From Pythium myriotylum (Eukaryota > Oomycota > Peronosporomycetes > Pythiales > Pythiaceae): DNA of 64,000 nucleotides. The DNA is taken from positions 62,001 to 126,000 of the forward strand of contig JALJCQ010000028.1 of assembly GCA_023091665.1 (NCBI GenBank). Direction: 5' to 3'. The translations under genes and the position numbers were made by a program. A model generated the notes under the pieces. It was not told the DNA's origin. It made no database searches and saw only the letters and a program-made list of their open reading frames with translations. This document shows, in pieces, positions 8,392 through 17,526 of this stretch (positions are counted from its first letter, which is position 1; each line of letters starts with the position of its first letter).

Positions 8392-10878
8392 GAAACTGCG
8401 CAGCATCCAAACAAGCTTAAAGTTACCCTAGCGGTCGTGTCTCTGATCGAGCAAGAGCTTACCCGTACTCTTAAAGCGGCGGAGACGGACATCATCTACC
8501 ACCGAGCCGACGCTTTTCGCTCGGCAGGTATCGCACCACCAAGTCCAATGCCAGCATTCCGTTCAACTCCTGAAGGTCCTAGCCACCTCATCGATACAAA
8601 TGCCCAGCAAGCACTGTCTAAACTTGTGAGGCAGTTGAACTTGCCGCTAGATGACACCATTCGCCTGTGGCGTGGCCAGACATCATCGGATCCACGCCCG
8701 AACAAAGCTCTCTCAACCGATCACCTCGACTGGCTACTCCACGGTTATCCTCATCAAGCTTCAGTCCTTCGTACAATTCGCGAGGGTGTGACACATATCT
8801 TCCTTTCTCCTGCACGTGGGATCGACCGTCACCGGGCGTATACCAACCATAAATCGGCAATTACCTACGGCAAAGCACTTCTGCGTAGCATCCGCGAAGG
8901 CCAAGATGCCGGCACCTACATGGTGCTCGACCTTGACGCTGTTGCTCACTGGCCGGAGCTTCAGATAAGCCCATTCGGTTGTGTCCCCAAAGCCGACGCT
9001 GATCCTAACCAAGAAGCTCGGGTAATTCATGATCTGTCATATCCGAAAGGCGGCTCGACCAATTCGGCGTCGGACGCGGAGCGTCTACCGCCGCTGACAT
9101 ACGTGCACGTTGACGCCCTTGCCCGCCGTATCGAGTTGCTGCGCAAAGCCGAGCCTAGTCGTCAAGTTATGATGATGCGCGGAGACGTCAAATCGGCTTT
9201 CCGTAACGTTCATTGTTCACCATCCCTGTGCGGCCGCTTCGCAGGATACATCCCCGACACCAACAGTGTAGTAATCGACTTATCGCTCCCTTTCGGTTGG
9301 TCCGGTTCACCGGCTGAATACGGCGTCTTCGGGTCTGCAATCTCCTTCTTGGTCAAGCGCGAAAGTCCTGCATCACTTGATCCAACCGAGCAAGACTCTG
9401 CCCAATTCTTTTGCTACGAATGGGTTGATGATCATGGATTGATCGAGGTTGACAGCGGCAAGAGGCTAGAGCTAAGTGAATCAGCGCTACGCTTGGCGAT
9501 GCTCGCGGTTCTTGGCCCAAGGTCGATTAACCACAAGAAGTTCACTCAATGGTCACCACAGACCCGTGCGCTTGGCCTTGACTGGGACACGGACAACCGC
9601 ACAGTGTCAATGCCAGAGGCCAAGATAAGAAAGGCAATTGCTCGAGTCCGTACTGTGCTCCGCGAGAACGCCACGACCCGGTCTATTCTCAATCAACTCC
9701 TGGGATCCCTGCGCCATGTCTGCTCTTGCATTCGGCCAGCGCGTGCATTCTTTCAGCGACTCGCTTCGCTGCACCGACGGGCCCCAAGATTTGGCAAAGT
9801 CGCGATTGACGAGGGAGCGCGCCTCGACCTGCTCTGGTTCGAGCATATTTTGGAGCATGGCCGGTTGCGCGGCGTCCCATTGTGCCTTTTCTCAGATCTT
9901 CCCGAACCCGATGTCCACGTCTACATGGATGCGAGCGATTCTGGCTTATGCGCCCTGCACCCCGCTCGTCGTGAATTCCTACGCTTGCAATTTGACGATG
10001 ACGAGCGCCAGCTAATTGATGAGAACAAATTTTCGATCAACGTCCGTGAGCAGCTCAGTGCTACCCTGGCAATGCTATGCTGGGGGCCTTCGTGGCTACC
10101 CAACAATCCAGATCGCCTCACGTTGGTGCGCTTCTGGATTGACAATCGCTCAGCGGTATCGTGGTGCAACAGCTTGTCAAGTCGTGACCCTTTCTCTCAA
10201 GAACTCAATCGTATAATCGGTGCCGTGGAGGCACGGTGGCTTCTCCGCGTGTCAGCTCGGCATTTACCTGGCGCGATCAACACCATGGCGGACCTGGGCT
10301 CTCGGGCTTGGAGCGGGCAACAACTCATTGATTGGCAGAAGCTAACCTCATCGTGGACGCAGGTTCCCGTCCCTCTACGTATTCGCAAGATCTATTTGAG
10401 CACCTCGTCGCCCTACAGTGTCGCTCCCTCGCAGACTCGTCCCAGCGTCAGTACCGCAGTACCTGGATCCAGTGGTGTGCATTCTGCAAACGCCTGGGAG
10501 TATCGCAATGGCTACCTCAACGGAACATCAGGCTTCAATCCCTATACTTGGCTCTATTCACCGTTCACTGCTGGTCCGGAGGACTTCGCTCGGGCCAGAT
10601 CTCTGCCGCCTCCATTCGATCGAAGCTCAGCCATATCCGTTGGCATCACCGCATCATCCTCAATTTCGAACCAACTCTGCTCCCTGGTCATGCCCTCGCA
10701 TTGCGAGGCATGCAGCGATCCTCCGGCTTACCCAACCGACAAGAACCGGTCACCCGCCAAATGCTCGACTGGATTATCACCCATCTCGACTTTAGCAAAG
10801 CCCATCACCGCGTCATTGGTGGGGCTACGATGCTGGGCTTCTTCTTTCTCCTTCGGAGTGCCGAATACCTCGCAGTGA
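8392..10878 (+). CDS. Reverse transcriptase-RNase H polyprotein of the Ngaro-like element
   Basis: Open from 8392, directly after the TGA-TAG pair, in the same frame as gag. The first ATG is at 8549, so synthesis needs either readthrough of two stops or reinitiation; 8392 is the first sense codon, not a proven start. RT motifs are visible: ARVIHDLSYPKGG (about 9018), the catalytic-Asp motif MRGDVKSAFRN (about 9175), and YEWVDDH with the YxDD-type Asp pair (about 9418). RNase H follows, with YMDASDSGL (about 9923), REQLSATLAML, WIDNRSAVSW and HLPGAINTMAD (about 10259). The last 180 or so codons after RNase H overlap the recombinase frame and have no recognised domain; they may be non-functional overprinting. 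Confidence 0.85.
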   Translation, partial: ETAQHPNKLKVTLAVVSLIEQELTRTLKAAETDIIYHRADAFRSAGIAPPSPMPAFRSTPEGPSHLIDTNAQQALSKLVRQLNLPLDDTIRLWRGQTSSDPRPNKALSTDHLDWLLHGYPHQASVLRTIREGVTHIFLSPARGIDRHRAYTNHKSAITYGKALLRSIREGQDAGTYMVLDLDAVAHWPELQISPFGCVPKADADPNQEARVIHDLSYPKGGSTNSASDAERLPPLTYVHVDALARRIELLRKAEPSRQVMMMRGDVKSAFRNVHCSPSLCGRFAGYIPDTNSVVIDLSLPFGWSGSPAEYGVFGSAISFLVKRESPASLDPTEQDSAQFFCYEWVDDHGLIEVDSGKRLELSESALRLAMLAVLGPRSINHKKFTQWSPQTRALGLDWDTDNRTVSMPEAKIRKAIARVRTVLRENATTRSILNQLLGSLRHVCSCIRPARAFFQRLASLHRRAPRFGKVAIDEGARLDLLWFEHILEHGRLRGVPLCLFSDLPEPDVHVYMDASDSGLCALHPARREFLRLQFDDDERQLIDENKFSINVREQLSATLAMLCWGPSWLPNNPDRLTLVRFWIDNRSAVSWCNSLSSRDPFSQELNRIIGAVEARWLLRVSARHLPGAINTMADLGSRAWSGQQLIDWQKLTSSWTQVPVPLRIRKIYLSTSSPYSVAPSQTRPSVSTAVPGSSGVHSANAWEYRNGYLNGTSGFNPYTWLYSPFTAGPEDFARARSLPPPFDRSSAISVGITASSSISNQLCSLVMPSHCEACSDPPAYPTDKNRSPAKCSTGLSPISTLAKPITASLVGLRCWASSFSFGVPNTSQ

Positions 10879-11471
10879 AAGGTCAGCGAAAGACTTACAC
10901 CTTGGAGGTGAGAGATATTACGATCCTAGACAGCCAAAGGCGACCAACGTGGCAGACAGCTCATGCGCATTCCGTGGTGGTCACACTACGCGGGCACAAG
11001 ACTGACCAAGAGGGCCAAGGCACAGTACGAGTTCTCGGGAAGTCAGGTCATCCCACGATGTGCCCGGTCCGCGCTGCGACGTTGTTGCTTCACAACGCAA
11101 GCTGTCTTGGTCTCGATCGCCAAGACCCACTTTGCTCCCTCTCAAAGACGAAGATGGTCACCGCACAACAAGTCGCACACTGCCTCCGCCTGGCTGCCAC
11201 TGCAACAGGGAAGGACGCCGCCCGCTACTCATGCCACTCACTCAGGAGCGGCGGCGCGACGGCACTTCTATCAGCAGGGGTCGACAGCACGGTGGTGATG
11301 CTGCATGGTCGCTGGCGCTCGGACGCCTACCTACGTTATACGAGGTACACGCCTGAGTCCGGAGCAATGCTTTCTGCGAGGATGGCTCGTGGAGTACAAG
11401 CCCAAGGCAACGAAGCTCTCTCTGCTGAGGTCATTGGGGCTCACACTTCTCGTGTGCCTCAGCAGCTCTAG
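10332..11471 (+). CDS. Tyrosine recombinase of the Ngaro-like element
   Basis: This lambda-integrase-type recombinase would integrate the circular cDNA. Catalytic residues are seen in order: Arg in FLLRSAEYL (about residue 173), His and Arg in HSLRSGG (His at 11235), His/Trp in MLHGRWRSD (His at 11304), and Tyr in YLRYTRY (about 11328-11339). The frame opens at 10332 after a TGA, with no ATG before the core domain, and overlaps the pol frame by 547 bp in the -1 register. Translation by -1 frameshifting from pol is therefore the simplest model. Its last 12 codons lie inside repeat B1. Confidence 0.85.
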   Translation: MAEANLIVDAGSRPSTYSQDLFEHLVALQCRSLADSSQRQYRSTWIQWCAFCKRLGVSQWLPQRNIRLQSLYLALFTVHCWSGGLRSGQISAASIRSKLSHIRWHHRIILNFEPTLLPGHALALRGMQRSSGLPNRQEPVTRQMLDWIITHLDFSKAHHRVIGGATMLGFFFLLRSAEYLAVKGQRKTYTLEVRDITILDSQRRPTWQTAHAHSVVVTLRGHKTDQEGQGTVRVLGKSGHPTMCPVRAATLLLHNASCLGLDRQDPLCSLSKTKMVTAQQVAHCLRLAATATGKDAARYSCHSLRSGGATALLSAGVDSTVVMLHGRWRSDAYLRYTRYTPESGAMLSARMARGVQAQGNEALSAEVIGAHTSRVPQQL

Positions 11472-11557
11472 TCTTCTAAAGCCTAAAATGCTACGCCTTG
11501 TACCCCACTCCTCATGGCTTTATCGATATTTGCTTTTGGTGATGCCGCCCGCATGAA
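11436..11557 (+). repeat. DIRS split direct repeat B1
   Basis: 122 bp repeated at 11819-11940 (offset 383). It contains the end of the recombinase frame and abuts A2. Confidence 0.9.
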
Positions 11558-11801
11558 AATGTGGTTTTTCCAGCACCGATGGAAAAACAGTTTTTCGGAG
11601 GACGGCATATGGCTCTCACCGTCAAAACGAATGCACCGAACCGGTGCCAACTGCTTTCGAGCTTCCGAGAGGTTAATGCGGTGGATGGCAGAGAGAGCCG
11701 CACGCCTCGTGCCAATCATTCTTTGCCTTAGTGACGGCGAGGACACGAGGACGAGCTCCTCATTCCCTCACTTGCCACGCAAGCAACAAGCAGCCTCGGA
11801 A
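11558..11801 (+). repeat. DIRS split direct repeat A2
   Basis: Second copy of the 244-bp A repeat, placed between B1 and B2 as in Ngaro elements. A 17-bp unique stretch (11802-11818) separates it from B2. Confidence 0.9.
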
Positions 11802-11818
11802 CCCACCGCACCACTCCC

Positions 11819-11940
11819 GGGGCTCACACTTCTCGTGTGCCTCAGCAGCTCTAGTCTTCTAAAGCCTAAAATGCTACGCCTTGTACCCCACTCCTCATGG
11901 CTTTATCGATATTTGCTTTTGGTGATGCCGCCCGCATGAA
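11819..11940 (+). repeat. DIRS split direct repeat B2 (3' terminus)
   Basis: Second copy of the 122-bp B repeat. The element ends at ...GCATGAA, followed by host sequence AAGACTCCG that matches the empty site. Confidence 0.9.
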
Positions 11941-12323
11941 AAGACTCCGTCGAATGCGCTTGATCGCCACGGCCATCCGATTAGGATGGCCCGCTGGAAT
12001 CCTCCACGGGCAAGCTCTTCCGTTGACAGTCGAATCTGAGTAGGATCCGAACCCAAAGTCCGTGCGTCCTTTCCTCTCCCAAAAACACCTTCAACCAACC
12101 ATCACCTCGCCGAGACACGCGCACCCCCACCCACTACCCTCTCACCTTGATGTTCCTGTCCATGAACATTGCGCGCCATCATGAAGAATCTACCAACTGA
12201 CAGAGCCTCCACCCAGGAAACACACCCAACTTGCAAGTGACAAAGGCCTTCCACTCCACTCCACTCCACTTCAATCCACAACCAAGAGCTATCTGAACGA
12301 GGCACCGACACACCTCTCTCAAA

Positions 12324-12341
12324 CCATCACTTTGCAATTTG
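12324..12341 (+). promoter_or_regulatory. Oomycete Inr+FPR-like core promoter of T4
   Basis: CCATCACTTTGCAATTTG, the mirror image of the T3 promoter, 60 bp upstream of the T4 ATG. Confidence 0.6.
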
Positions 12342-12401
12342 CACCACCAGCGACCAATACACTCCCAGCTCTCCCCCTCCCTCTCGCCACGACACACCGC
12401 C

Positions 12402-13154
12402 ATGGCCAAGCTCGCAACCGCCCTCGCCGTCATCAGCGCCGCCGCTCTCTCGCTCGACTCGGTCTCAGCCTGGGACAAGGTCAGTGGACTCCTCCGACAG
12501 ATCTCCTACGATGGACGACAGATCTGCGGCGTCAACGCCAACCACGAGATCTTCTGTGCCGACCAAAACATCTTCTCCGATCCCAACTGGCGCAAGCTCC
12601 CGGGTGCGCTCAAGTGGGCCTCGGTCTCCGGTGACCACATCTGGGGAACCAACGACAACGACGACATCTACGTCGGCAACTCCCACGGCGACCCCAACTG
12701 GGTCCAGCTCCCGGGCAAGCTCGTCCAGATCTCGGCCAACGGCAACAAGATCTGCGGCGTCAACTCCGCCAACCAGATCTACTGTGCCACGCAAGGCATC
12801 ACCTCCAACCCTACATGGGTCCAGCTCCCTGGACTGCTCCAGCAGATCGACCTCAGTCCCTACGGACAGATCTTTGGTGTCAGCGCCCCCGGCCAAACCT
12901 GGCTCTGGCTCGCCAACAACAACGCCTTCGCGTCCGTGCAGACCGGCGGCATCTCCATCAAGCAGATCTCGTACGGCGATGGCGGCTTCCTCTGTGGCAC
13001 CGACGTCAATGACAACATCTTCTGTTCCGGCTCGGGCGTCACGACGAACCCAGCCTACTTCCAGATCGCCGGTGGGCTGCGTCAGCTCACGATCTACGGT
13101 CGTCGCATCTTCGGCGTGAATGGCAACAACGAGATCTACACCATGACCTTGTAG
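12402..13154 (+). CDS. Tectonin-like secreted beta-propeller protein T4
   Basis: A 250-residue secreted six-repeat tectonin, identical in translation to T3. The start at 12402 is chosen because it opens the signal peptide and sits just below the core promoter; in-frame codons upstream are 5' leader. The mature protein begins near residue 23 (AWDKVSGLLRQIS) and ends ...NNEIYTMTL. Because T3 and T4 are the inner pair of the inverted duplication, they may have been kept identical by conversion, or the duplication may be very recent. Confidence 0.9.
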   Translation: MAKLATALAVISAAALSLDSVSAWDKVSGLLRQISYDGRQICGVNANHEIFCADQNIFSDPNWRKLPGALKWASVSGDHIWGTNDNDDIYVGNSHGDPNWVQLPGKLVQISANGNKICGVNSANQIYCATQGITSNPTWVQLPGLLQQIDLSPYGQIFGVSAPGQTWLWLANNNAFASVQTGGISIKQISYGDGGFLCGTDVNDNIFCSGSGVTTNPAYFQIAGGLRQLTIYGRRIFGVNGNNEIYTMTL

Positions 13155-13719
13155 GCTTCGTGAAGTCGTGCTTGGTCGGACGCTTTTGGGCCGGTCTCGC
13201 CGAGTGATCGGAAAGATCCGGTGCTGAAAGTAGCATAAATATGTATGCGAGAAGTAGTTGGCATATTCAAATGACATAAGACGGTCGTCTTTGACTTTGA
13301 CATTGGCGTTGAAGGTGGTCATCTTTGATTTGATTGGAGTGGAAATATATATTCAGATACCGGCAACACGGTGGACACTCGGCAATCAGCCAGGTCCATC
13401 ATCCCACCAGCAGACTCGGCCATGCAGACCTACTCGAGCTCGTCACTCCCAACTAACGGCCAAGGCTCACGAACCAAGTTGGCTCATGGTAATGCTGGAA
13501 CGCACAGAGGCTCAGGTATTAGCATACATTGCGCTCAAAAGCCTTCACGTTTATCATATTCAGGTAACATGAGTCTACCAGCCTTCGACTCAACCAGCTT
13601 TCACTTCAGGAATGGGGAACACTAACCGGGTAGAATACTGGATGTCGTTGGCCTAAAGCTCCATATTCCTTCTTTTGCAGAGTTGGATCAGCTCATTCAT
13701 TTGGAGAAACCACGGCTGC
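13155..13719. other. Convergent 3' region of T4 and T5
   Basis: Mirror of 3302-3866. It holds the shared tectonin 3'-flank block at about 13243-13300. No gene is seen. Confidence 0.5.
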
Positions 13720-14475
13720 CTAGAACGACATCGTAAAGATCTCGTTGTTCTCGTTCACGCCGAAAATTCTAGAACGGTAAACTGTGAGCTGGCGGAGGGC
13801 GCCAGGGACCTGGAAATAGGCAGGGCTCGTGGATAAAGTCGAGCCTGCCGCACAGAAGACACCGTCGTTGACGTCGGTACCACACATGAGGTTGTCACCA
13901 CCGTGTGAAAGCTGCTTGATGGCCACCCCGCCAGTTTGCACCACGTTGAACGAGTTGGCCGCAGGAAGCCAAACCCACGTGTGGCCTGGAGCACTCACAC
14001 CGAAGATCTGGCCCGTACGGCTGATGTCGACCTGCTCCAGCAGACCAGGCAGCTGCACCCACGTAGGACTCGACGTGATTCCTTCCGTCGCGCAAAACAC
14101 CTCGTTGGCCGAGTTGACGCCGCAGATCTTCCTGCCGTTGGACGTGATCTGGACGAGCTTGCCCTGGAGCTGCGTCCAGTTGGTGTCGCCGCGCGCGTTG
14201 CCAACGAAGATGTCGTCGTTGTCGTTGGTTCCCCAGACGAAGTCACCCCAGACGGAGACCCACTTGAGCGATCCCGGGAGCTGGCGCCAGTTGGGGTTGG
14301 CGTAGATGTCTTGGTCAGCGCAGAAGACCTCGTGGTTGGCGTTGACGCCGCAGATCTGGGAGCCGTCGAAGGAGATTTGTTTGAGGAGTCCGCTGACCTG
14401 GTTCCAAGCCGAGGTTGAGTCGAGCGAGAGAGCGGCGGCACCGATGAGGGCGAGCGAGGTGGCGGTCTTGACCAT
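13720..14475 (-). CDS. Tectonin-like secreted beta-propeller protein T5
   Basis: An intact 251-residue protein starting at the ATG on the complement of 14473-14475. It has a signal peptide (MVKTATSLALIGAAALSLDS), then six tectonin repeats with the alternating Cys pattern (QICGVN, KICGVN and LMCGTD carry Cys; FVWGTN, QIFGVS and RIFGVN do not), ending ...NNEIFTMSF. It is the intact mirror of T2, which differs by the 10-bp duplication. T5 and T3/T4 form two subtypes, clearly homologous over the whole length but different in most of repeats 5 and 6. Confidence 0.9.
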   Translation of the reverse strand: MVKTATSLALIGAAALSLDSTSAWNQVSGLLKQISFDGSQICGVNANHEVFCADQDIYANPNWRQLPGSLKWVSVWGDFVWGTNDNDDIFVGNARGDTNWTQLQGKLVQITSNGRKICGVNSANEVFCATEGITSSPTWVQLPGLLEQVDISRTGQIFGVSAPGHTWVWLPAANSFNVVQTGGVAIKQLSHGGDNLMCGTDVNDGVFCAAGSTLSTSPAYFQVPGALRQLTVYRSRIFGVNENNEIFTMSF

Positions 14476-14528
14476 GTTGTTGTTGTTAGGTGTAGACGTT
14501 GGTGGGAGGGATCCTGTTGGGGAGGAAG

Positions 14529-14546
14529 CAAATTGCAGAGTGAGAG
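14529..14546 (-). promoter_or_regulatory. Oomycete Inr+FPR-like core promoter of T5
   Basis: The minus strand reads CTCTCACTCTGCAATTTG, 54 bp upstream of the ATG. A run of 14 G at 14568-14581 lies just upstream; the mirror position near T2 has only a short C run. Confidence 0.6.
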
Positions 14547-14581
14547 ACTGGCGTGTTGTAACAAACCGGGGGGGGGGGGGG

Positions 14582-15392
14582 TCGAAAGAGGACTATCGGA
14601 TCACATTACTGGTATTACGAAGTCGGGTCACATTCCACCAATCTTGAACTGAACCCACCAAACTGCAACCGCAACTCTTTGGTTGCAGTGTGGTGGACAG
14701 AAAACAGGAAGAACAAATGGACAGGCGTACCTTGGGTTCAAACTCTCCAGAAAGACGAGCAGGTATTCTGTGAGTCATTTGATGTTGGCAATCCCGTGTG
14801 ATTCCTCTCTTGGTGTTGTCAAAGTGCGTTGTTTTCACAGCGCTCGACAAGAGGTGCGTGAACCCAAGCATTACCGCAGACGAGCGGTCCTCGCCACCAG
14901 CTTGTCCGCGAACGATACGACCATGAAGACATGCTCTTCAGTGCCCGTGCGAAGAATAGCAGGATAGCTGGCAGAGAAGACCACCGCAAATCCATATTCG
15001 TAGTAGTCAAGGTATCCGACGGAGCACACTGTCTTTTGAATTTGGATGTAGACAGCAGACAATGGAAGTCTTATCCGATTCTTTTTGTCCTCTTATTTCC
15101 TATCTAAAGCGTTGACGCATCCATATGCTAATTCCTTGGGTTCGGATCTTGCGGCACGACCCACTCGTCGGTCGCTCGCACGAAGGCGTTGATCAATGTT
15201 ACCATGGAGTGAACCCAAGCCTCCCATCCAACAAGATTACTTCAGCGTATGTCTTCACCCGAGACCAGGCTATGAGATTCACACCAATGCGATCGAATAG
15301 ACCTCACGGCCGCAATAATAAACACCAGTAAGACAGAAGCTGTCAACGTGCAAAGTTCCTGATCGACCACAACACCGCTCTACCATGCCAGT
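14582..15392. other. Divergent intergenic region between T5 and T6
   Basis: Homologous to 596-1335 plus 2173-2440 of the left arm, without the 803-bp insert. The empty target site is at 14795-14811. No supported gene. Confidence 0.5.
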
Positions 15393-15410
15393 CTCTCACT
15401 CTGCAATTTG
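15393..15410 (+). promoter_or_regulatory. Oomycete Inr+FPR-like core promoter of T6
   Basis: CTCTCACTCTGCAATTTG, identical to the T1, T2 and T5 promoters, 54 bp upstream of the T6 ATG at 15464. Confidence 0.6.
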
Positions 15411-15463
15411 CTTCCTCGCCAACAGGATCCCTCCCACCAACGTCTACACCTAACAACAACACC

Positions 15464-16210
15464 ATGGTCAAGACCGCCACCTCGCTCGCCCTCATCGGTG
15501 CCGCCGCTCTCTCGCTCGACTCAACCTCGGCTTGGAACCAGGTCAGCGGACTCCTCAAACAAATCTCCTTCGACGGCTCCCAGATCTGCGGCGTCAACGC
15601 CAACCACGAGGTCTTCTGCGCTGACCAAGACATCTACGCCAACCCCAACTGGCGCCAGCTCCCGGGATCGCTCAAGTGGGTCTCCGTCTGGGGTGACTTC
15701 GTCTGGGGAACCAATGACAACGACGACATCTTCGTCGGCAACGCGCGCGGCGACACCAACTGGACGCAGCTCCAGGGCAAGCTCGTCCAGATCACGTCCA
15801 ACGGCAGGAAGATCTGCGGCGTCAACTCGGCCAACGAGGTGTTTTGTGCGACGGAAGGAATCACGTCGAGTCCTGCGTGGGTGCAGCTGCCTGGTCTGCT
15901 GGAGCAGGTTGACATCAGCCGTACGGGCCAGATCTTCGGTGTGAGTGCCCCAGGCCAGACCTGGTTCTGGAACACCAACGCGTTCTCGCCCGTCAACACG
16001 AGCGGCATCGCGATCAAGCAGATCGCGTACGGCAGCGGATATCTCTGCGGCACGGACACGAGCGACGGTGTCTTCTGCGCGTCGGGCTCGAGCGTGTTCT
16101 CGCGTCCGGCCTTTGTGCAGGTCCCGGGCGCGCTCCGCCAGGTCGCGGTGTACGGCACTCGCGTGTTCGGCGTGAACGCCAACGACGAGATCTTCACCAT
16201 GTCGTTCTAA
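15464..16210 (+). CDS. Tectonin-like secreted beta-propeller protein T6
   Basis: 248 residues with a signal peptide and six tectonin repeats. The first 165 or so codons, and the 5' flank back to about 15380, are nearly identical to T5. From about 15945 onward the sequence is clearly different (GQTWFWNTNAFSPVNT..., ending NANDEIFTMSF), so the gene joins a T5-like front to its own back half. Its mirror-position partner T1 has instead been overwritten by T3/T4-like sequence. Its 3' flank carries the same block as T4. Confidence 0.9.
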   Translation: MVKTATSLALIGAAALSLDSTSAWNQVSGLLKQISFDGSQICGVNANHEVFCADQDIYANPNWRQLPGSLKWVSVWGDFVWGTNDNDDIFVGNARGDTNWTQLQGKLVQITSNGRKICGVNSANEVFCATEGITSSPAWVQLPGLLEQVDISRTGQIFGVSAPGQTWFWNTNAFSPVNTSGIAIKQIAYGSGYLCGTDTSDGVFCASGSSVFSRPAFVQVPGALRQVAVYGTRVFGVNANDEIFTMSF

Positions 16211-17526
16211 ACCTTCTCACTCCGTAGCGAAAGCGTCCAGGTAGCTGAAAGAAACGCATTAGGTGGTGGAAGCACCCTCAGGTGTCTTTCAGCATAAAAG
16301 TGTATGCGAGTAGTGGACATATTCAAATGACATAAGACGGTCGTCTTTGGTAAAAACATCGCACGTCGAATTCGGCGAAGATACAGGCCCGTGAGATCCG
16401 CTAGAACCCTAGAACCCAGAGCCCCTAATCCAGCCGTGTCTTTTGGGGAGCTGCTCACTGGGCACTGGGTTCAGGATACTGATAAGTAAGCGGACAAGCT
16501 TTCCTTTTCCTACTTGAGAAGAGCCAGATCGCGAGGGAAATATCTGGTGCTTGGTCGATCAAAGACAAGCGATTCACTGCTGTACTCTACATGCTCGTTT
16601 GCCCATTCAATCCTTCCTCTCCGTACCCTGGCTACTACAAACAAAAGCCAGGAATGAAGACAGGCGCTCCCACCATTAGAGCCGCAGCGGATCCCAGTGG
16701 GGGGGGATAAGTGGCAGTAGGCACCAACCTCACTCGACGACGGATGGCTCGGTGGAGCGAACACACTCATTGAATTCATTTGTCTTCACCGAGATCTTGG
16801 GCATTGTAATAATTGACGTAAGCTCCGAGGGCCAAGATTGGGTATCAAACTCGGAAGGATTCCTCTGTTGTGTGTATTTCACTGAACAGTATCTCCGTTT
16901 TTCCCATTACATATCGATCTCACCGGCGAAATCCAATCGAATGTCTGATTAGCATAAACTCGCTTTTTCCCTTTTCTATCCGGTCCATGGAGAGTCAAAG
17001 AGACCGAAGAACCCAAATGGGTGAGGGCACTGGCTGCTGCGTCCCATTGGAACGGTCGTACACAATCTCAGTGACCCCAACAGCAGCAGCGACGTCACCA
17101 TGTCCTTCGTCAACATTCGGTGGAGCTCAAATGGGTGAGCTTTCTGTCTTCTGGGGACTGTACTTTATGTTCGCAAATCCAGATGCCTCAGTTATCCTCA
17201 AGCTCTCGTCGCAACAACACGAACAACTGAGACACTTGGGCGCCATCTCCACCACCAAAAGCCCCACATCGAAGCGAAAAGCGAATGAAACTGGCCAAAC
17301 AAACCAACCGCTCAAAATTGACACCATGAATAAAAGAGTGAGAAAATTTTGCGAGTTCAGACAATGACAATTAACGAAGAAGGAGCCGAAGAAAAAGGGG
17401 CGGAGAAGACGCATTGTAAAGGAGGAGCTCCCACGGCCCCTCCACGCCAAGGGGAGATGTCGTTCTCGACGGAGAAGCCACTACTGCCTGTATCACGGTT
17501 GGCTGTGTGGTCCTATCCGAAGTGGT
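16211..17526. other. Intergenic region between T6 and the astacin gene
   Basis: Convergent 3' regions. The T6 3'-flank block is at 16292-16350. Beyond it only short open frames are seen, without ATG context or recognisable domains. Confidence 0.5.

Larger units (their letters stand above)
5981..11940 (+). mobile_element. Ngaro-like DIRS (tyrosine-recombinase) retroelement
   Basis: A 5,960-bp element with the order A1 (5981-6224), gag, RT-RNase H, tyrosine recombinase, B1 (11436-11557), A2 (11558-11801), B2 (11819-11940). This split-direct-repeat layout is the hallmark of Ngaro/VIPER-type DIRS elements. The pol frame has RT and RNase H but no room for the methyltransferase domain of classical DIRS1/PAT. 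Comparison with the empty site at 5080/5081 shows insertion without target-site duplication, as expected for recombinase-mediated integration. A1/A2 and B1/B2 look identical, so the insertion is young. Confidence 0.9.
11941..16210. repeat. Right arm of the large inverted duplication, 3' of the retroelement
   Basis: Carries T4, T5 and T6 as mirror images of T3, T2 and T1. It is essentially identical to the left arm over T4/T5. From about 14480 outward it is homologous but diverged, and the pairing continues to at least the start of T6. Confidence 0.8.

Noticed and set aside
8437..8439. GTG at 8437 as the start of pol, and TTG at 10332 as the start of the recombinase
   Set aside because: Non-ATG starts are not expected in an oomycete nuclear gene; readthrough, reinitiation or frameshifting is more plausible.
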